In this document: in pieces, positions 18,333-27,040 of the stretch
Layout: the number at the start of each line of letters is the position of its first letter
Numbering within the stretch: the first letter of the stretch is position 1
Origin: Bacteriovoracaceae bacterium
Lineage (GTDB): Bacteria; Bdellovibrionota; Bacteriovoracia; Bacteriovoracales; Bacteriovoracaceae
Direction: 5' to 3'
DNA length: 64,000 nucleotides
Assembly (NCBI GenBank): GCA_024711325.1
Contig: JANJTC010000005.1
Span: 1,392,172 to 1,456,171 of the forward strand
Made by a program: the position numbers and the translations under genes
Notes under the pieces: generated by a model
What the model was told of the DNA's origin: nothing
The model's database searches: none
Seen by the model: only the letters and a program-made list of their open reading frames with translations

Positions 18333-19703
18333 TTATTTAAATGGTTTTATCTCGCCTCTATTTCTTTTCTCCTGATACTCATTTAATGCTTCTTTCACTT
18401 TTGGAAGGAGCATATAGCAGGCAAATAAGTTAGGCAGCGCCAGAAGGCCGTAAACAGCATCAGATACATTGAGCACTACGTGCAGCTGAGCGATTGAGCC
18501 AACAAAAATAAACCCAATAAAGACCCATCGATAATGTGGAATATATTTTGATCCCGCAATAAAGGTAACTCCTTGCTCACCATAATAGGACCAGGAAATG
18601 ATGGTTGAAAAGGCAAAGAGGGTAACTGTCAGAGTTACAATCCATCTACCGATTGGCCCCATTACTGTCTCAAAGGCCACTGCTGTCATTTCAGATCCTG
18701 CTATTCCCGGTTGAGACCAGGCACCAGTTAATAAAACGGCAAGAGCGGTTATGGTACAAACCACAATGGTATCAATAAATGGCTCCAGTAAGGCCACAAT
18801 TCCTTCTTGGACAGGGGTAGATTTTGCTGCTGAATGTGCCATGGCCGATGAACCCATTCCTGCTTCATTTGAAAATGTAGCTCGGCGAATACCCATGATG
18901 ATGACATCTTTAAAGGCCGCACCTGCAAAACCACCAACCGCTGCTGTTCCTGCAAAAGCACCAGCGAAAATCTGCACAAACATGTCAGGAACATTTTCAT
19001 ATAAGGAAAAAACAATTGTTAAGGCGCCAATAAAATAAACTCCTACCATTAGTGGAACGAGCTTGCCGGTCACTTTACCAATCCGTTTGATGCCTCCAAT
19101 AAGAATAAGGGAAGCACCAAAACAAAATATCAGCCCAGAAGCCCATTCTGGGATTCCTGCTGAAGATTTAAGCACGGAAGACATTTGATTTGATTGAAAC
19201 ATATTTCCTGCACCAAAAGACGACAGGATAACAAAAAAAGCATAGATCCAGGCGACTGGATAAAACTTCTTAGAAAGGGCGTTCTTAATGACAAACATCG
19301 GTCCACCATGAACAGTTCCATTGTCTTCGATGTCACGATACTTCACCGAAAGTGTTACTTCGGTAAATTTAGTGCACATTCCGATGAAGCCTGCGACCCA
19401 TAACCAGAAGACTGCCCCCGGGCCACCTAAAGATACCGCCACTGCCACTCCTGCGATATTACCTAAACCGACAGTTGCTGAAAGTGCAGAACAGAGGGCC
19501 TGGAAGTGTGAAATTTCCCCTTTATCCTTGGGATCATCATACTTTCCTGAAATGATTTCAATGGAGTGCTTGAAGAAACGCAATTGGGGAAAGCCAAAAT
19601 AGATTGTGAAAAAGATCCCTGAACCCACGAGTGCAAGAACCAGTGGTACGCCCCATACGATTCCTACAAATTGGCCCGTTAATTGTTCAATGGTCTCCAG
19701 CAT
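18333..19703 (-). CDS. AGCS-family sodium:alanine/glycine symporter
   Basis: An inner-membrane transporter that takes up small neutral amino acids with Na+. It has about ten hydrophobic segments over 456 residues. Family hallmarks are SATVGLGNIAGVAVAVSLGGPGAVFW near residues 95-120, the GGPMFVI segment, and AFKDVIIMGIRRATFSNEAGMGSSAMAHS near 265-290, which is the AGCS signature region. The start has an AGGAGG ribosome site six bases upstream. It stands alone between a bidirectional terminator and a divergent binding-protein gene. Confidence 0.95.
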   Translation of the reverse strand: MLETIEQLTGQFVGIVWGVPLVLALVGSGIFFTIYFGFPQLRFFKHSIEIISGKYDDPKDKGEISHFQALCSALSATVGLGNIAGVAVAVSLGGPGAVFWLWVAGFIGMCTKFTEVTLSVKYRDIEDNGTVHGGPMFVIKNALSKKFYPVAWIYAFFVILSSFGAGNMFQSNQMSSVLKSSAGIPEWASGLIFCFGASLILIGGIKRIGKVTGKLVPLMVGVYFIGALTIVFSLYENVPDMFVQIFAGAFAGTAAVGGFAGAAFKDVIIMGIRRATFSNEAGMGSSAMAHSAAKSTPVQEGIVALLEPFIDTIVVCTITALAVLLTGAWSQPGIAGSEMTAVAFETVMGPIGRWIVTLTVTLFAFSTIISWSYYGEQGVTFIAGSKYIPHYRWVFIGFIFVGSIAQLHVVLNVSDAVYGLLALPNLFACYMLLPKVKEALNEYQEKRNRGEIKPFK

Positions 19704-19781
19704 AAACCTCCTCTGACAAATAAAAAAAAGTGCAATAGTATTTATTTCACCCCATCGATTATTTAATGTCTAATGTATTCT

Positions 19782-19810
19782 TTGACTCTCTTGGTTTATA
19801 GAAATAACAT
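19782..19810 (+). promoter_or_regulatory. Candidate promoter of the LIV-type binding protein gene
   Basis: TTGACT (19782-19787), a 17-base spacer and TAACAT (19805-19810). A TATAAT-like box at 19819 has no matching -35. Confidence 0.4.
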
Positions 19811-19838
19811 TTTTAGAGTATAATTAAGAGGAGTCTTC

Positions 19839-20963
19839 TTGAAATTCGCTTTCCTTTCAATCTTCATCTTCATGCTTGCTTCATTCACAAGCTGTCAGAA
19901 AGATTCAAAAAAAGTTGTCATTGGATTTTTCGGCGCACTTACTGGACCTGAAGCAACTTTTGGTATTTCTTCCCGAGACGGAATAACTTTGGCCATTGAA
20001 GAAATGAACAAGAATGGTGGCCTTCTTGGTAAGACAGTTGAATTAAAATTTTACGATACTCTCGGTACTACGGAAGAGGCCCGGACCTCAGTTGAAAAAC
20101 TCATTACGCTCGATCATGTTGTCGCCATTCTGGGTGAAGTAGCATCGACTCGATCATTAGCAGGCGCACCCATTGCACAAAAATATAAAATTCCTATGAT
20201 CTCCCCGAGCTCGACCAATCCATTGGTGACGCAAAAAGGAAATTATATCTTTCGTGTCTGCTTCATCGATCCCTTTCAGGGAGAAGTCATGGCAAAGTTT
20301 GCTTATAAATCATTGAAGCTCCGAAAGGCGGCAATTCTAAGAGACACTCAGTCGGATTATTCCATGGGTCTGGCCGACTATTTTATTAAAACTTTTCAGG
20401 GACTCGGTGGCACTATAGTGGCCGATGAAAATTACATCGCTGGCGATGTGGAATTTCAATCCCAGTTAGCTAAAGTTAAAGAGAAAAATCCTGAGTTCAT
20501 TTTCATCCCGGGTTATTATGCAGAAGCCGCCCTGATATCAAGACAGGCACGAGAGGCGGGAATTAAAGTACCTTTTATGGGTGGTGATGGTTGGGACTCA
20601 GATAGTTTGTTGGATATTGCTGGAGATGCTGTGAATGGTTCTTATTTTTCTAATCACTACACTCAAGAAGATCCCCGACCTGAAGTGCAAAGTTTTATTA
20701 AACGATATGAGGCCCGCTTTGGTTCTAAACCTGATTCTCAGGCCGCATCCGGATATGATGCAGCCAGAATTCTCTTTGAAGCTATTGAACGGGCCAAATC
20801 CACTCACGGCAAGGCCATCAGGGATGCACTTGCCGAGACAAAAAATTTCAAAGGGGTAACTGGAGTTATTTCTATAAATGAAAACCGTAATGCCATTAAG
20901 TCAGCAGTTGTCTTACAGGTTAAAGGTCAAAAATTTAAATTTGTAGAGTCGATTGAACCTTAA
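19839..20963 (+). CDS. ABC-transporter substrate-binding lipoprotein, LIV (Peripla_BP_6) type
   Basis: A 374-residue receptor of the branched-chain amino-acid/amide class. The N-terminus has a lipobox-like ASFTSC with Cys at about 19, so it is probably a lipoprotein. Typical motifs are VVIGFFGALTGPEA, RDGITLAIEEMNKNGG, ILGEVASTRSLAGAPIAQK and IPMISPSSTNPLVT. The start is TTG at 19839, set by AGAGGAG five to eight bases upstream. No permease or ATPase genes lie nearby, so the ligand and transporter are unknown; the family also includes receptors without transporters. The stop overlaps the convergent NamZ-like gene by 4 bases. Confidence 0.92.
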   Translation: MKFAFLSIFIFMLASFTSCQKDSKKVVIGFFGALTGPEATFGISSRDGITLAIEEMNKNGGLLGKTVELKFYDTLGTTEEARTSVEKLITLDHVVAILGEVASTRSLAGAPIAQKYKIPMISPSSTNPLVTQKGNYIFRVCFIDPFQGEVMAKFAYKSLKLRKAAILRDTQSDYSMGLADYFIKTFQGLGGTIVADENYIAGDVEFQSQLAKVKEKNPEFIFIPGYYAEAALISRQAREAGIKVPFMGGDGWDSDSLLDIAGDAVNGSYFSNHYTQEDPRPEVQSFIKRYEARFGSKPDSQAASGYDAARILFEAIERAKSTHGKAIRDALAETKNFKGVTGVISINENRNAIKSAVVLQVKGQKFKFVESIEP

Positions 20964-22150
20964 TAAATAAGGATCGATCTTCTCTGTTCCTGAAACTCTT
21001 TCTGACCTTTTTGCATAATGCCCTGATACTCATCTTCTGAACCACGTTTTTCAACCCAGTGACGAAGTTCATCTGTACCATTAATCAGATCTACGGGAAC
21101 TTTGTGAAACTCATACTCATAAGGTGGTTCCTTCCATTTAAATTCGGTCCCTAACTCATGATACATTTCCCGCAATAGATACTGACAAAGGCGCCATGGC
21201 TCAAAGGCTTTACGATCCGTCACATGGATCTGGTATCCGCCGCAAGGCTTGCCCATATGCTTTTGAAATGTAGGTAAAAAGACCAGAGGGCGAAGGATAA
21301 AACCCTTAAGATTTGCTTTTTCAAGAACAGGTTTTAATTTGTCATGAAACCCAAAAGATTCAATTTTTGGGTGGCCAATAATCTCAAGAGAGCGAGTCGT
21401 GCCGCGTCCTTCGGATATATTAGTTCCTTCATACAAAACGGTTCCTACAAAGGTATAGGCCGCTTCAATGGTAGCAAGATTTGGACTAGGAAGAACCCAT
21501 GGTAAACCAGTGTCTTCATAACTCATGCTTCTTTTATAACCCTGCATTTCAATGACTGTAAGATTGCAATTTTGGCCCCCCCAGTATTTCTGGTGCATAT
21601 AGGCAACTTCTCCCATCGTCATTGCATGACGAACCGGAATAGGGTGACGACCAACAAAGGATGAATATTTAAGATCCAGAATATTTCCTTCCTGGGTTTC
21701 AGCATTGATGGGATTGGGACGATCCAGAATGACCACTTCAATGCCTTTCTTCTGGCAGGCCTCCATCAGGAGAGTCATAGTGTAAATATAGGTATAAATC
21801 CGGGTACCGACATCTTGAAGATCCACAAAAATATGGTCCAATCCCTCCAGCATTTCATCTGTAGGAATTCGGGTTTCAGAGTAGAGGGAATAAACCGGCA
21901 ATTTAAAATAGGGATGAATGTAGTGAGTACTCTCAACCATATTGTCCTGAACATCAGTTACAAAACCATGTTGCGGGCCAAAGATTTTAGTTAACTGCTT
22001 ACCAAAAATTCTTTGAAGTGCCAGAAGGCCATGCTCGAGATCTCTGGTAACAGATGCGCTATGACAGAGGTAGCCAATATTCCCTTTGAACTTCTCTTGT
22101 AGGGCCTTTTCTGAAATTAAACGCTCAAGACCGGTGCTAACCACTGCCAT
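20960..22150 (-). CDS. namZ: NamZ-type exo-beta-N-acetylmuramidase (DUF1343)
   Basis: The family removes terminal N-acetylmuramic acid from peptidoglycan fragments. Recognised segments are FGPQHGFVTDVQDNM, YSLYSETRIPTDEML, FVDLQDVGTRIYTYIYTM and VVILDRPNPI, all highly conserved in DUF1343. The start at 22150 was chosen because AGGAGA lies six bases upstream; the frame is open to 22216. No signal peptide is visible at either start, so it may act in the cytoplasm on imported muropeptides, which would suit a predator recycling prey wall; that role is inference. Confidence 0.9.
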   Translation of the reverse strand: MAVVSTGLERLISEKALQEKFKGNIGYLCHSASVTRDLEHGLLALQRIFGKQLTKIFGPQHGFVTDVQDNMVESTHYIHPYFKLPVYSLYSETRIPTDEMLEGLDHIFVDLQDVGTRIYTYIYTMTLLMEACQKKGIEVVILDRPNPINAETQEGNILDLKYSSFVGRHPIPVRHAMTMGEVAYMHQKYWGGQNCNLTVIEMQGYKRSMSYEDTGLPWVLPSPNLATIEAAYTFVGTVLYEGTNISEGRGTTRSLEIIGHPKIESFGFHDKLKPVLEKANLKGFILRPLVFLPTFQKHMGKPCGGYQIHVTDRKAFEPWRLCQYLLREMYHELGTEFKWKEPPYEYEFHKVPVDLINGTDELRHWVEKRGSEDEYQGIMQKGQKEFQEQRRSILIY

Positions 22151-22230
22151 TTTTATTCTCCTGAAAATATGATCTATTTTATGAAGGAAAACCTCTTCAA
22201 GTAAATGAGTTTTCACTCTATAGTGTGAGT

Positions 22231-22617
22231 ATGTTGAAATTCGTTTTGCCCATGATTATTTTGCTCGGTTGTTCGCACTATTCAACGGTTCATCATAATG
22301 ACCCAATTTTAACCCGGGAAATGAATGAAAAAAGACTGCTTCTGACAGGTCAGTGGGAAAGTACTAACAAAAGTGAAAGAAGGCTTCTGGAGCTCAGGCC
22401 AAGTGGAGAATATGTCCTGAATAAAACAAACGTTCAGGAACTGGGTATATGGGGCATTTCAGGGGGAACCTATTTTAACCTGAATCAAAAGAGCGCTTCT
22501 GGTTTCCAAAATTATAAAATCCTCAAATTAACTCCTGAAGTTTTCGAGTATACAGATGCTGCTACCAATGAAACCCACTCTTACCGTCGTGTTAAGCGTC
22601 CTCTTCTCCTGAAATAA
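22231..22617 (+). CDS. Small lipoprotein with lipocalin-like pattern
   Basis: A 128-residue protein with a clear lipobox (PMIILLGC), so it is anchored by a lipid after Sec export. The mature part (LTGQWESTN...LELRPSGEYVLNKT...ELGIWGISGGTYFNL) has the strand pattern of small lipocalin-like domains that start with GxW. The ATG at 22231 is preferred over a GTG six bases upstream. It is divergent from the NamZ-like gene, with 80 bases between the starts. Function unknown. Confidence 0.7.
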   Translation: MLKFVLPMIILLGCSHYSTVHHNDPILTREMNEKRLLLTGQWESTNKSERRLLELRPSGEYVLNKTNVQELGIWGISGGTYFNLNQKSASGFQNYKILKLTPEVFEYTDAATNETHSYRRVKRPLLLK

Positions 22618-22717
22618 AATCCTGTCATTTTTTTGGCGGTTAAGCTTCTATTGAACAAGCCATAGTATCTCTGGTACTATTTTAAGAACGCAGCATACAT
22701 ATTTAGGGGAGGGGCAG

Positions 22718-23512
22718 ATGAAGCAATACCACGAACTCATGCAGAGAGTGCTGAGTGAAGGTGTGAAAAAAGAAGATCGCACCGGAACGGGAACCCTTTC
22801 AGTTTTTGGCCATCAAATGCGCTTTAATTTGGCCGATGGTTTTCCACTTATCACTACCAAAAAATGTCACATGAAATCTATTATTCATGAACTTCTGTGG
22901 TTTTTGATGGGTGATTCAAATATCAAATATCTAAAAGATAATGGCGTTTCCATTTGGAACGAATGGGCCGATGAAAATGGTAACTTAGGCCCTGTATACG
23001 GAGTTCAGTGGAGGAGTTGGAAGACTCATGACGGAAGAACGGTTGATCAGATCAAAAATTTAGTTGAGATGATTAAGAAGAATCCTGATTCAAGACGTCT
23101 CATTGTTTCGGCCTGGAACGTATCTGATGTGGATAAAATGGCACTTCCGCCATGTCATACAATGTTTCAGTTTTACGTCGCCAATAATAAGCTCTCTTGT
23201 CAGCTGTATCAGCGTTCAGCGGATATCTTTCTAGGTGTACCATTTAACATCGCAAGCTATGCACTTCTGACTCATATGGTGGCCCAGGTCTGTGGACTGG
23301 GTGTCGGTGATTTCGTTCACACTTTTGGTGATGCTCATTTGTATATTAACCACCTTGAACAAACTCAGGAACAGTTAAAACGTGAGCCTTTCGCCCTCCC
23401 ACAACTTAAAATTAATCCTGAAGTGAAAGATATTTTCTCTTTTAAGTATGAAGATTTTGAACTTGTGAATTATCAGGCACATCCACACATTAAAGCACCA
23501 GTGGCGGTATAA
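22718..23512 (+). CDS. thyA: Thymidylate synthase
   Basis: ThyA methylates dUMP to dTMP using methylene-tetrahydrofolate. The 264-residue length equals the short enzyme form. Visible are the phosphate-binding [20 protein letters not shown], the folate/dUMP segment [15 protein letters not shown], the catalytic Cys in [12 protein letters not shown], and [18 protein letters not shown] strong GGGGAGGGG ribosome site precedes the ATG. One base separates it from folA, which regenerates the folate that ThyA oxidises. Confidence 0.98.
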   Translation: MKQYHELMQRVLSEGVKKEDRTGTGTLSVFGHQMRFNLADGFPLITTKKCHMKSIIHELLWFLMGDSNIKYLKDNGVSIWNEWADENGNLGPVYGVQWRSWKTHDGRTVDQIKNLVEMIKKNPDSRRLIVSAWNVSDVDKMALPPCHTMFQFYVANNKLSCQLYQRSADIFLGVPFNIASYALLTHMVAQVCGLGVGDFVHTFGDAHLYINHLEQTQEQLKREPFALPQLKINPEVKDIFSFKYEDFELVNYQAHPHIKAPVAV

Positions 23513-23513
23513 C

Positions 23514-24008
23514 ATGAGAATTTCATTTATCGTTGCTAAAGCAGAGAGTAATAATGTCATTGGAATTAATAATCAACTTCCCTGGCATCTAAAGGATGAT
23601 CTTCAGAATTTTAAAAAGTATACGATGGGCCATCATATACTGATGGGACGGAAAACTTTTGAGTCTATTGGTAAAGCGTTACCTGGTAGAATGAGTCTGG
23701 TTATTTCAAGTACGCCAAGAGCAAATGAAGAAAATGTCCTGTGGTTTACATCGATTTTCCGTGCCATCAAGCAGGCCGAACGAAGTGGTGAAACCGAACT
23801 TTTTATTATTGGTGGGGAGAAGATTTTTAAATATGCCCTATCTTTAGTTGATAGGATTTACCTGACCGAAGTCAAGGGAGACATCCAAGGTGATGTCTAT
23901 TTCCCTCAGCTCTCCCTTAAAAATTGGAAAAAAGTTTCAGAACAAAATTTTCCTCAGAATGCAGATAATGATCATGAATTCAACTTCATGATACTCGATC
24001 GAAAATAG
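23514..24008 (+). CDS. folA: Dihydrofolate reductase
   Basis: It reduces dihydrofolate to tetrahydrofolate with NADPH. The 164-residue protein shows NNVIGINNQLPWHLKDDLQNFKKYT (substrate site with Asp), MGRKTFESIGKALPGR, and the NADPH-binding IIGGEKIF. It is co-transcribed with thyA and followed by a terminator hairpin. Confidence 0.97.
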   Translation: MRISFIVAKAESNNVIGINNQLPWHLKDDLQNFKKYTMGHHILMGRKTFESIGKALPGRMSLVISSTPRANEENVLWFTSIFRAIKQAERSGETELFIIGGEKIFKYALSLVDRIYLTEVKGDIQGDVYFPQLSLKNWKKVSEQNFPQNADNDHEFNFMILDRK

Positions 24009-24045
24009 CCGTTTAAGTTCATCATCTTCAGTCAATTTTTAGAAT

Positions 24046-24077
24046 AAGGACACTTCCCCTATGGGAGTGTCCTTTGT
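24046..24077 (+). terminator. Terminator after thyA-folA
   Basis: Stem GGACACT(T)CCC / GGGAGTGTCC with one bulged T and a short loop, followed by an interrupted T run (TTTGTT). Confidence 0.65.
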
Positions 24078-24189
24078 TAGAATAGTTTTACCAGGGATAT
24101 GAGGTTCGAAACTTATATCTATTGCAAAAGAAAAATGTCAGATTCGGAGGTCAAATCTCAGGATAATGACAAATTTCTGAGGGCACACT

Positions 24190-24224
24190 GGAAAAAAGAG
24201 CTACCAAAGGTAGCTCTTTTTTTT
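24190..24224 (+). terminator. Strong terminator with no assigned gene upstream
   Basis: Stem AGAGCTACC / GGTAGCTCT with an AAA loop, preceded by A6 and followed by eight T. The stretch 24078-24190 before it has no convincing gene; a 60-codon frame reads straight through the hairpin and was not accepted. A small RNA may end here. Confidence 0.85.
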
Positions 24225-24416
24225 GCCTATAAATTCAAGCAGGAATTTATTCACCGCTTAAGAAACCTACCCATTAAATAAGTCGAATTTTATAAGTTAT
24301 GATTATCTTTTTTTCTTCTTCCAAATTGTTTAAAGAATCATTCGTTAAGGTTGCCTGAAGGTTTGGCGAAGTTCAAACTACAGGAAGTTTAGAAATTAGG
24401 ACTTGGAGGTTCTAGG

Positions 24417-24566
24417 ATGGAACGTAAATCACTTTGGAAAAATTTTTTACTTCTGACAGTTAGTGGTCTTTTGGCCCTTCACTTAAATGTGACTCAGGCC
24501 GCTGATACCACTGACAACTCAAATACTAGTCCCGATGCGACTGATGAATGTGTGTTAGAAGAATAA
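24417..24566 (+). CDS. Small exported peptide (49 residues)
   Basis: The frame begins at an ATG with GGAGG eight bases upstream and ends just before a strong terminator. The peptide has a basic start (MERKSLWKNF), a hydrophobic core (LLLTVSGLLALHL) and a cleavage-like VTQAADT. The mature part would be about 20 residues, acidic and Thr/Asp-rich, with one Cys. It has no recognised homologue. The ribosome site, signal peptide and terminator together make a real gene likely. Confidence 0.65.
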   Translation: MERKSLWKNFLLLTVSGLLALHLNVTQAADTTDNSNTSPDATDECVLEE

Positions 24567-24588
24567 AAAAAGTAACAGATGATCCAGG

Positions 24589-24616
24589 AAAAGGGCCTTA
24601 TGGCCCTTTTTTTATT
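24589..24616. terminator. Bidirectional terminator at 24.6 kb
   Basis: AAAAGGGCC / GGCCCTTTT with a TTAT loop and a T run. It serves the small peptide gene and overlaps the end of the convergent lipoprotein gene. Confidence 0.88.
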
Positions 24617-25658
24617 TTATTAAGTCCCGAACATTCTTCATGTAACCATCAAATTCTTCCACCTCTGGTATGACCCATAAAAAATCCGGTCGCTCTCTTG
24701 TAAGCCATTTGCTGCCTGTTATATTACCTTCATGATCCAGGGTAAGTTCATACTCAACTGTCATTGTACTGGAAAGAGAAGATGGAACTGCAAGATCCCA
24801 TGAGTTTTTTTCAATCACATCCAGATATTCGAATGTAGTTCTTATTATTCCAACTTTTCCCGAACCTTTTGAATCCATCCTTATCACTTTTGCCTCGTAA
24901 GCAATAATTGGATGATTCCAAACCTCTTTATAACGATCCAGATCTGCAATAAAACTTTTTCCCCTGAGCCCGAGCCGGTTAGCGAGTAAGGCATGGAAGC
25001 TCAATGCTGTCAGGTCATTATCGCAGTTCTCATCTATGTTATTCATTGATTTGCAACGTTTGCCCAGTATCTCTTCATCCTTAATAATCACTCTAGAGTA
25101 TGCATAAGATAGCAGTGCCTTAATATCTGAGGAACCAAAAGGAATTTTCAGACCATCAGGATTTACCATCACCCTTGGAATTGGTTCGGCATGATTTAAA
25201 CTGGCCCCTGCCCAACCATGACATAGGCCTTCCCAATCCATGGTCCCCTGGCGGGCAATCCATTCAACATCATACTTCAGAGGATAATCATAGCGTCCCA
25301 TATAAAGATCATACTTTTCTGAAGGTGATAGGATTTTAAGTCGTTCTGTTGGCATGGAGAAAACTTCCCTTTGTGACGGGGATAGATATCCAATGGTTTC
25401 CTTTCCGGGAGAATTCCAACGAAAGTTGATAGCTCCTTTGATGAGGGGCCAGGAGTTTCCGGACCAGAACTTATTTTGATGCTGAACGCTCCCTGTTAGT
25501 GGGAGGAGATTAAAGTTTTTATAAACTTTCATTCCCAGAAGAGTTTCTTCGGCAACACCTGGTAAAAGCGTGTTCTGATATCTTTGTTCATGTCTTTCTT
25601 CTATTGGTTTCCCACAAGCGGAAAGAAGAAATACCAGAGGGAGAATTATTTTAATCAT
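24612..25658 (-). CDS. Transglutaminase-elicitor-like lipoprotein
   Basis: A 348-residue protein with a lipobox (VFLLSAC). The middle contains DWEGLCHGWAGASLNH near residue 140, a Cys-His-Gly-Trp motif characteristic of the TGase-elicitor (papain-fold transglutaminase) family. GSSDIKALLSYAYS and FHALLANRLG follow, with a closing region that ends PDFLWVIP. The likely role is a surface or periplasmic cross-linking or cysteine hydrolase; the specific activity is inferred from the motif. It overlaps the upstream paralogue by 8 bases and is translated after it. Confidence 0.7.
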   Translation of the reverse strand: MIKIILPLVFLLSACGKPIEERHEQRYQNTLLPGVAEETLLGMKVYKNFNLLPLTGSVQHQNKFWSGNSWPLIKGAINFRWNSPGKETIGYLSPSQREVFSMPTERLKILSPSEKYDLYMGRYDYPLKYDVEWIARQGTMDWEGLCHGWAGASLNHAEPIPRVMVNPDGLKIPFGSSDIKALLSYAYSRVIIKDEEILGKRCKSMNNIDENCDNDLTALSFHALLANRLGLRGKSFIADLDRYKEVWNHPIIAYEAKVIRMDSKGSGKVGIIRTTFEYLDVIEKNSWDLAVPSSLSSTMTVEYELTLDHEGNITGSKWLTRERPDFLWVIPEVEEFDGYMKNVRDLIK

Positions 25659-26679
25659 CGAGAAGGGCGCTTAAATTCTCCAGGAGTCCTTGAAACTTTT
25701 CAAGTTTTTTAGGTAGCCATAGAGATTTTGGTTGTTCTTCGGAAAGCCAAGATCCCGCGATAATTTCATTTTTATAATTTAAAAAGAGCTCATAAGAATA
25801 TTCTTTTATTGTTACCAATTGATCCGGAGTTCCAATGACTGGTTCCCAGGTATTCCTGAGGGATGGGACAATATAAGAAACTTTTGTTCGCATTTTTAAA
25901 ATCCGGGTTGCTCCGGCCGGTGAAGTTTGATTCGCGGTCCGTTCTTCTTCAACTCTTGAAGCAAAACTCTTAACTGGCATAGGTATAACTTCACCACCGC
26001 TTTGGATATCTACAATAAAGCTAAGATTTTTAAGTGCCACATTGTTTGCGAGTACCACATGAAAAGATCCTGCATCCAGTTTGTTCTTTATTCCTAATTG
26101 CGGTAGCTGACTTGGATTTTGATTCTTTTGATAATAATAACTCAGGAGCGCTTTAATATCCGATGAACCAAACGGGATTTGAATCCCTTCAGAGTTTGAT
26201 AAAGTTTTAGGTGTAGGTTCATTATAAAAAGCAGATGCTACTACCAGACCCTCTCGAAGGTTTTCGGCCGTGAAGGTACTGACGTCGGTTTTTAAAGGGT
26301 AGTCATACTGGCCTTGGAAGAGATCAAACTTTTCAGTAGGTGAGAGCTGTGCCAGCTCATCTTGACTCATGAGAAAAGCTTCCACCCAGTTTGGTGAAGT
26401 ACTCTCCGCCGGCAGAGTTTGCAAATTCCAGCGCTGATTAATCCCGCCTAAACTTCTTGGCCAATATCCTCCTGACCATAAAGTTTTTTTTGCAAGTACT
26501 CGACCATTTAACGGAAGAAGATAAAATATAATTTCATCTTTTGGATCCAGCACTTCAAGTTTAACGCTTTCACTTTGGCCTTCGATCAAGGGACTGGAAT
26601 AGGTTGGCATGTCCGGGGCCGGACCGCAGGCAACTAAACTTAGTGACAAGCACAGAAGAGTTATTTTAACGACATCCAT
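25651..26679 (-). CDS. Paralogous lipoprotein without the Cys-His catalytic motif
   Basis: This 342-residue lipoprotein (lipobox SLVAC) is a paralogue of the next gene. Shared segments are LSPTEKFDLFQGQYDYPLK, IPFGSSDIKALLSYYY and the end LWLPKKLEKFQGLL. Where the partner has GLCHGW, this protein has LREGLVVASAF, so the Cys, His and Trp of the active site are gone. It may be a non-catalytic partner or regulator of the active paralogue. The start has GGAGG six bases upstream. Confidence 0.72.
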   Translation of the reverse strand: MDVVKITLLCLSLSLVACGPAPDMPTYSSPLIEGQSESVKLEVLDPKDEIIFYLLPLNGRVLAKKTLWSGGYWPRSLGGINQRWNLQTLPAESTSPNWVEAFLMSQDELAQLSPTEKFDLFQGQYDYPLKTDVSTFTAENLREGLVVASAFYNEPTPKTLSNSEGIQIPFGSSDIKALLSYYYQKNQNPSQLPQLGIKNKLDAGSFHVVLANNVALKNLSFIVDIQSGGEVIPMPVKSFASRVEEERTANQTSPAGATRILKMRTKVSYIVPSLRNTWEPVIGTPDQLVTIKEYSYELFLNYKNEIIAGSWLSEEQPKSLWLPKKLEKFQGLLENLSALLDD

Positions 26680-26789
26680 TGGCCACCTCCGTAAGGAAAG
26701 CTAAGGCACAATTTTTAATGATGGTCCTCTGCATTTAGCAAATCCGATGAATCAAATTCAGTCAGAATTAGGCCCTAGGAAGTTGTGAG

Positions 26790-26818
26790 TTAAGGAAAAA
26801 TTCAGATGCCTCTATAAT
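26790..26818 (+). promoter_or_regulatory. Candidate promoter of a small RNA
   Basis: TTAAGG (26790-26795), a 17-base spacer and a perfect TATAAT (26813-26818). No coding frame starts downstream before a terminator. Confidence 0.45.
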
Positions 26819-26824
26819 GAGAGA

Positions 26825-26928
26825 ACTTTAAAATTTCTTCATACCGGATCGCAGGAGAAAAGGGTTAGACCCGATTCAGAGAGCGAACTGGTTAAAATGG
26901 TCATCTTTAAGGATGGCCATTTTTTTTT
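26825..26928 (+). ncRNA. Candidate structured small RNA
   Basis: The stretch between the promoter above and a terminator is about 104 bases long. A long helix forms between ACCGGATCGC (26843-26852) and GCGAACTGGT (26883-26892), with nine of ten pairs and one A-A mismatch. It encloses a hairpin GGGT-TAG-ACCC (26862-26872) flanked by purine-rich loops (AGGAGAAAA and GATTCAGAGA). The terminator hairpin is ATGGTCATC / GATGGCCAT (26897-26920) with a T9 tail. It matches no riboswitch or housekeeping RNA I recognise. Confidence 0.45.
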
Positions 26929-27002
26929 GTTTTTAACCTTGATAATAATGCGCTTAGGTTTAAACTCTGAATCAGAATTTCTTACTTCAATGAGAATTTC
27001 AT

Positions 27003-27036
27003 TAGAAAAAGAGAAGGGGCCCGAATGGGCCCTTCT
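27003..27036 (-). terminator. Terminator after the 80-residue gene
   Basis: On the minus strand a GGGCCC / GGGCCC stem extended by GAA / TTC, with an ATTC loop, followed by CTCTTTTTC. It lies directly after the stop at 27041. Confidence 0.75.
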
Positions 27037-27040
27037 TCAT

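Noticed and set aside
24099-24281. A 60-codon frame downstream of folA
   Set aside because: It reads through a strong terminator hairpin and T run, and its start lacks a ribosome site.
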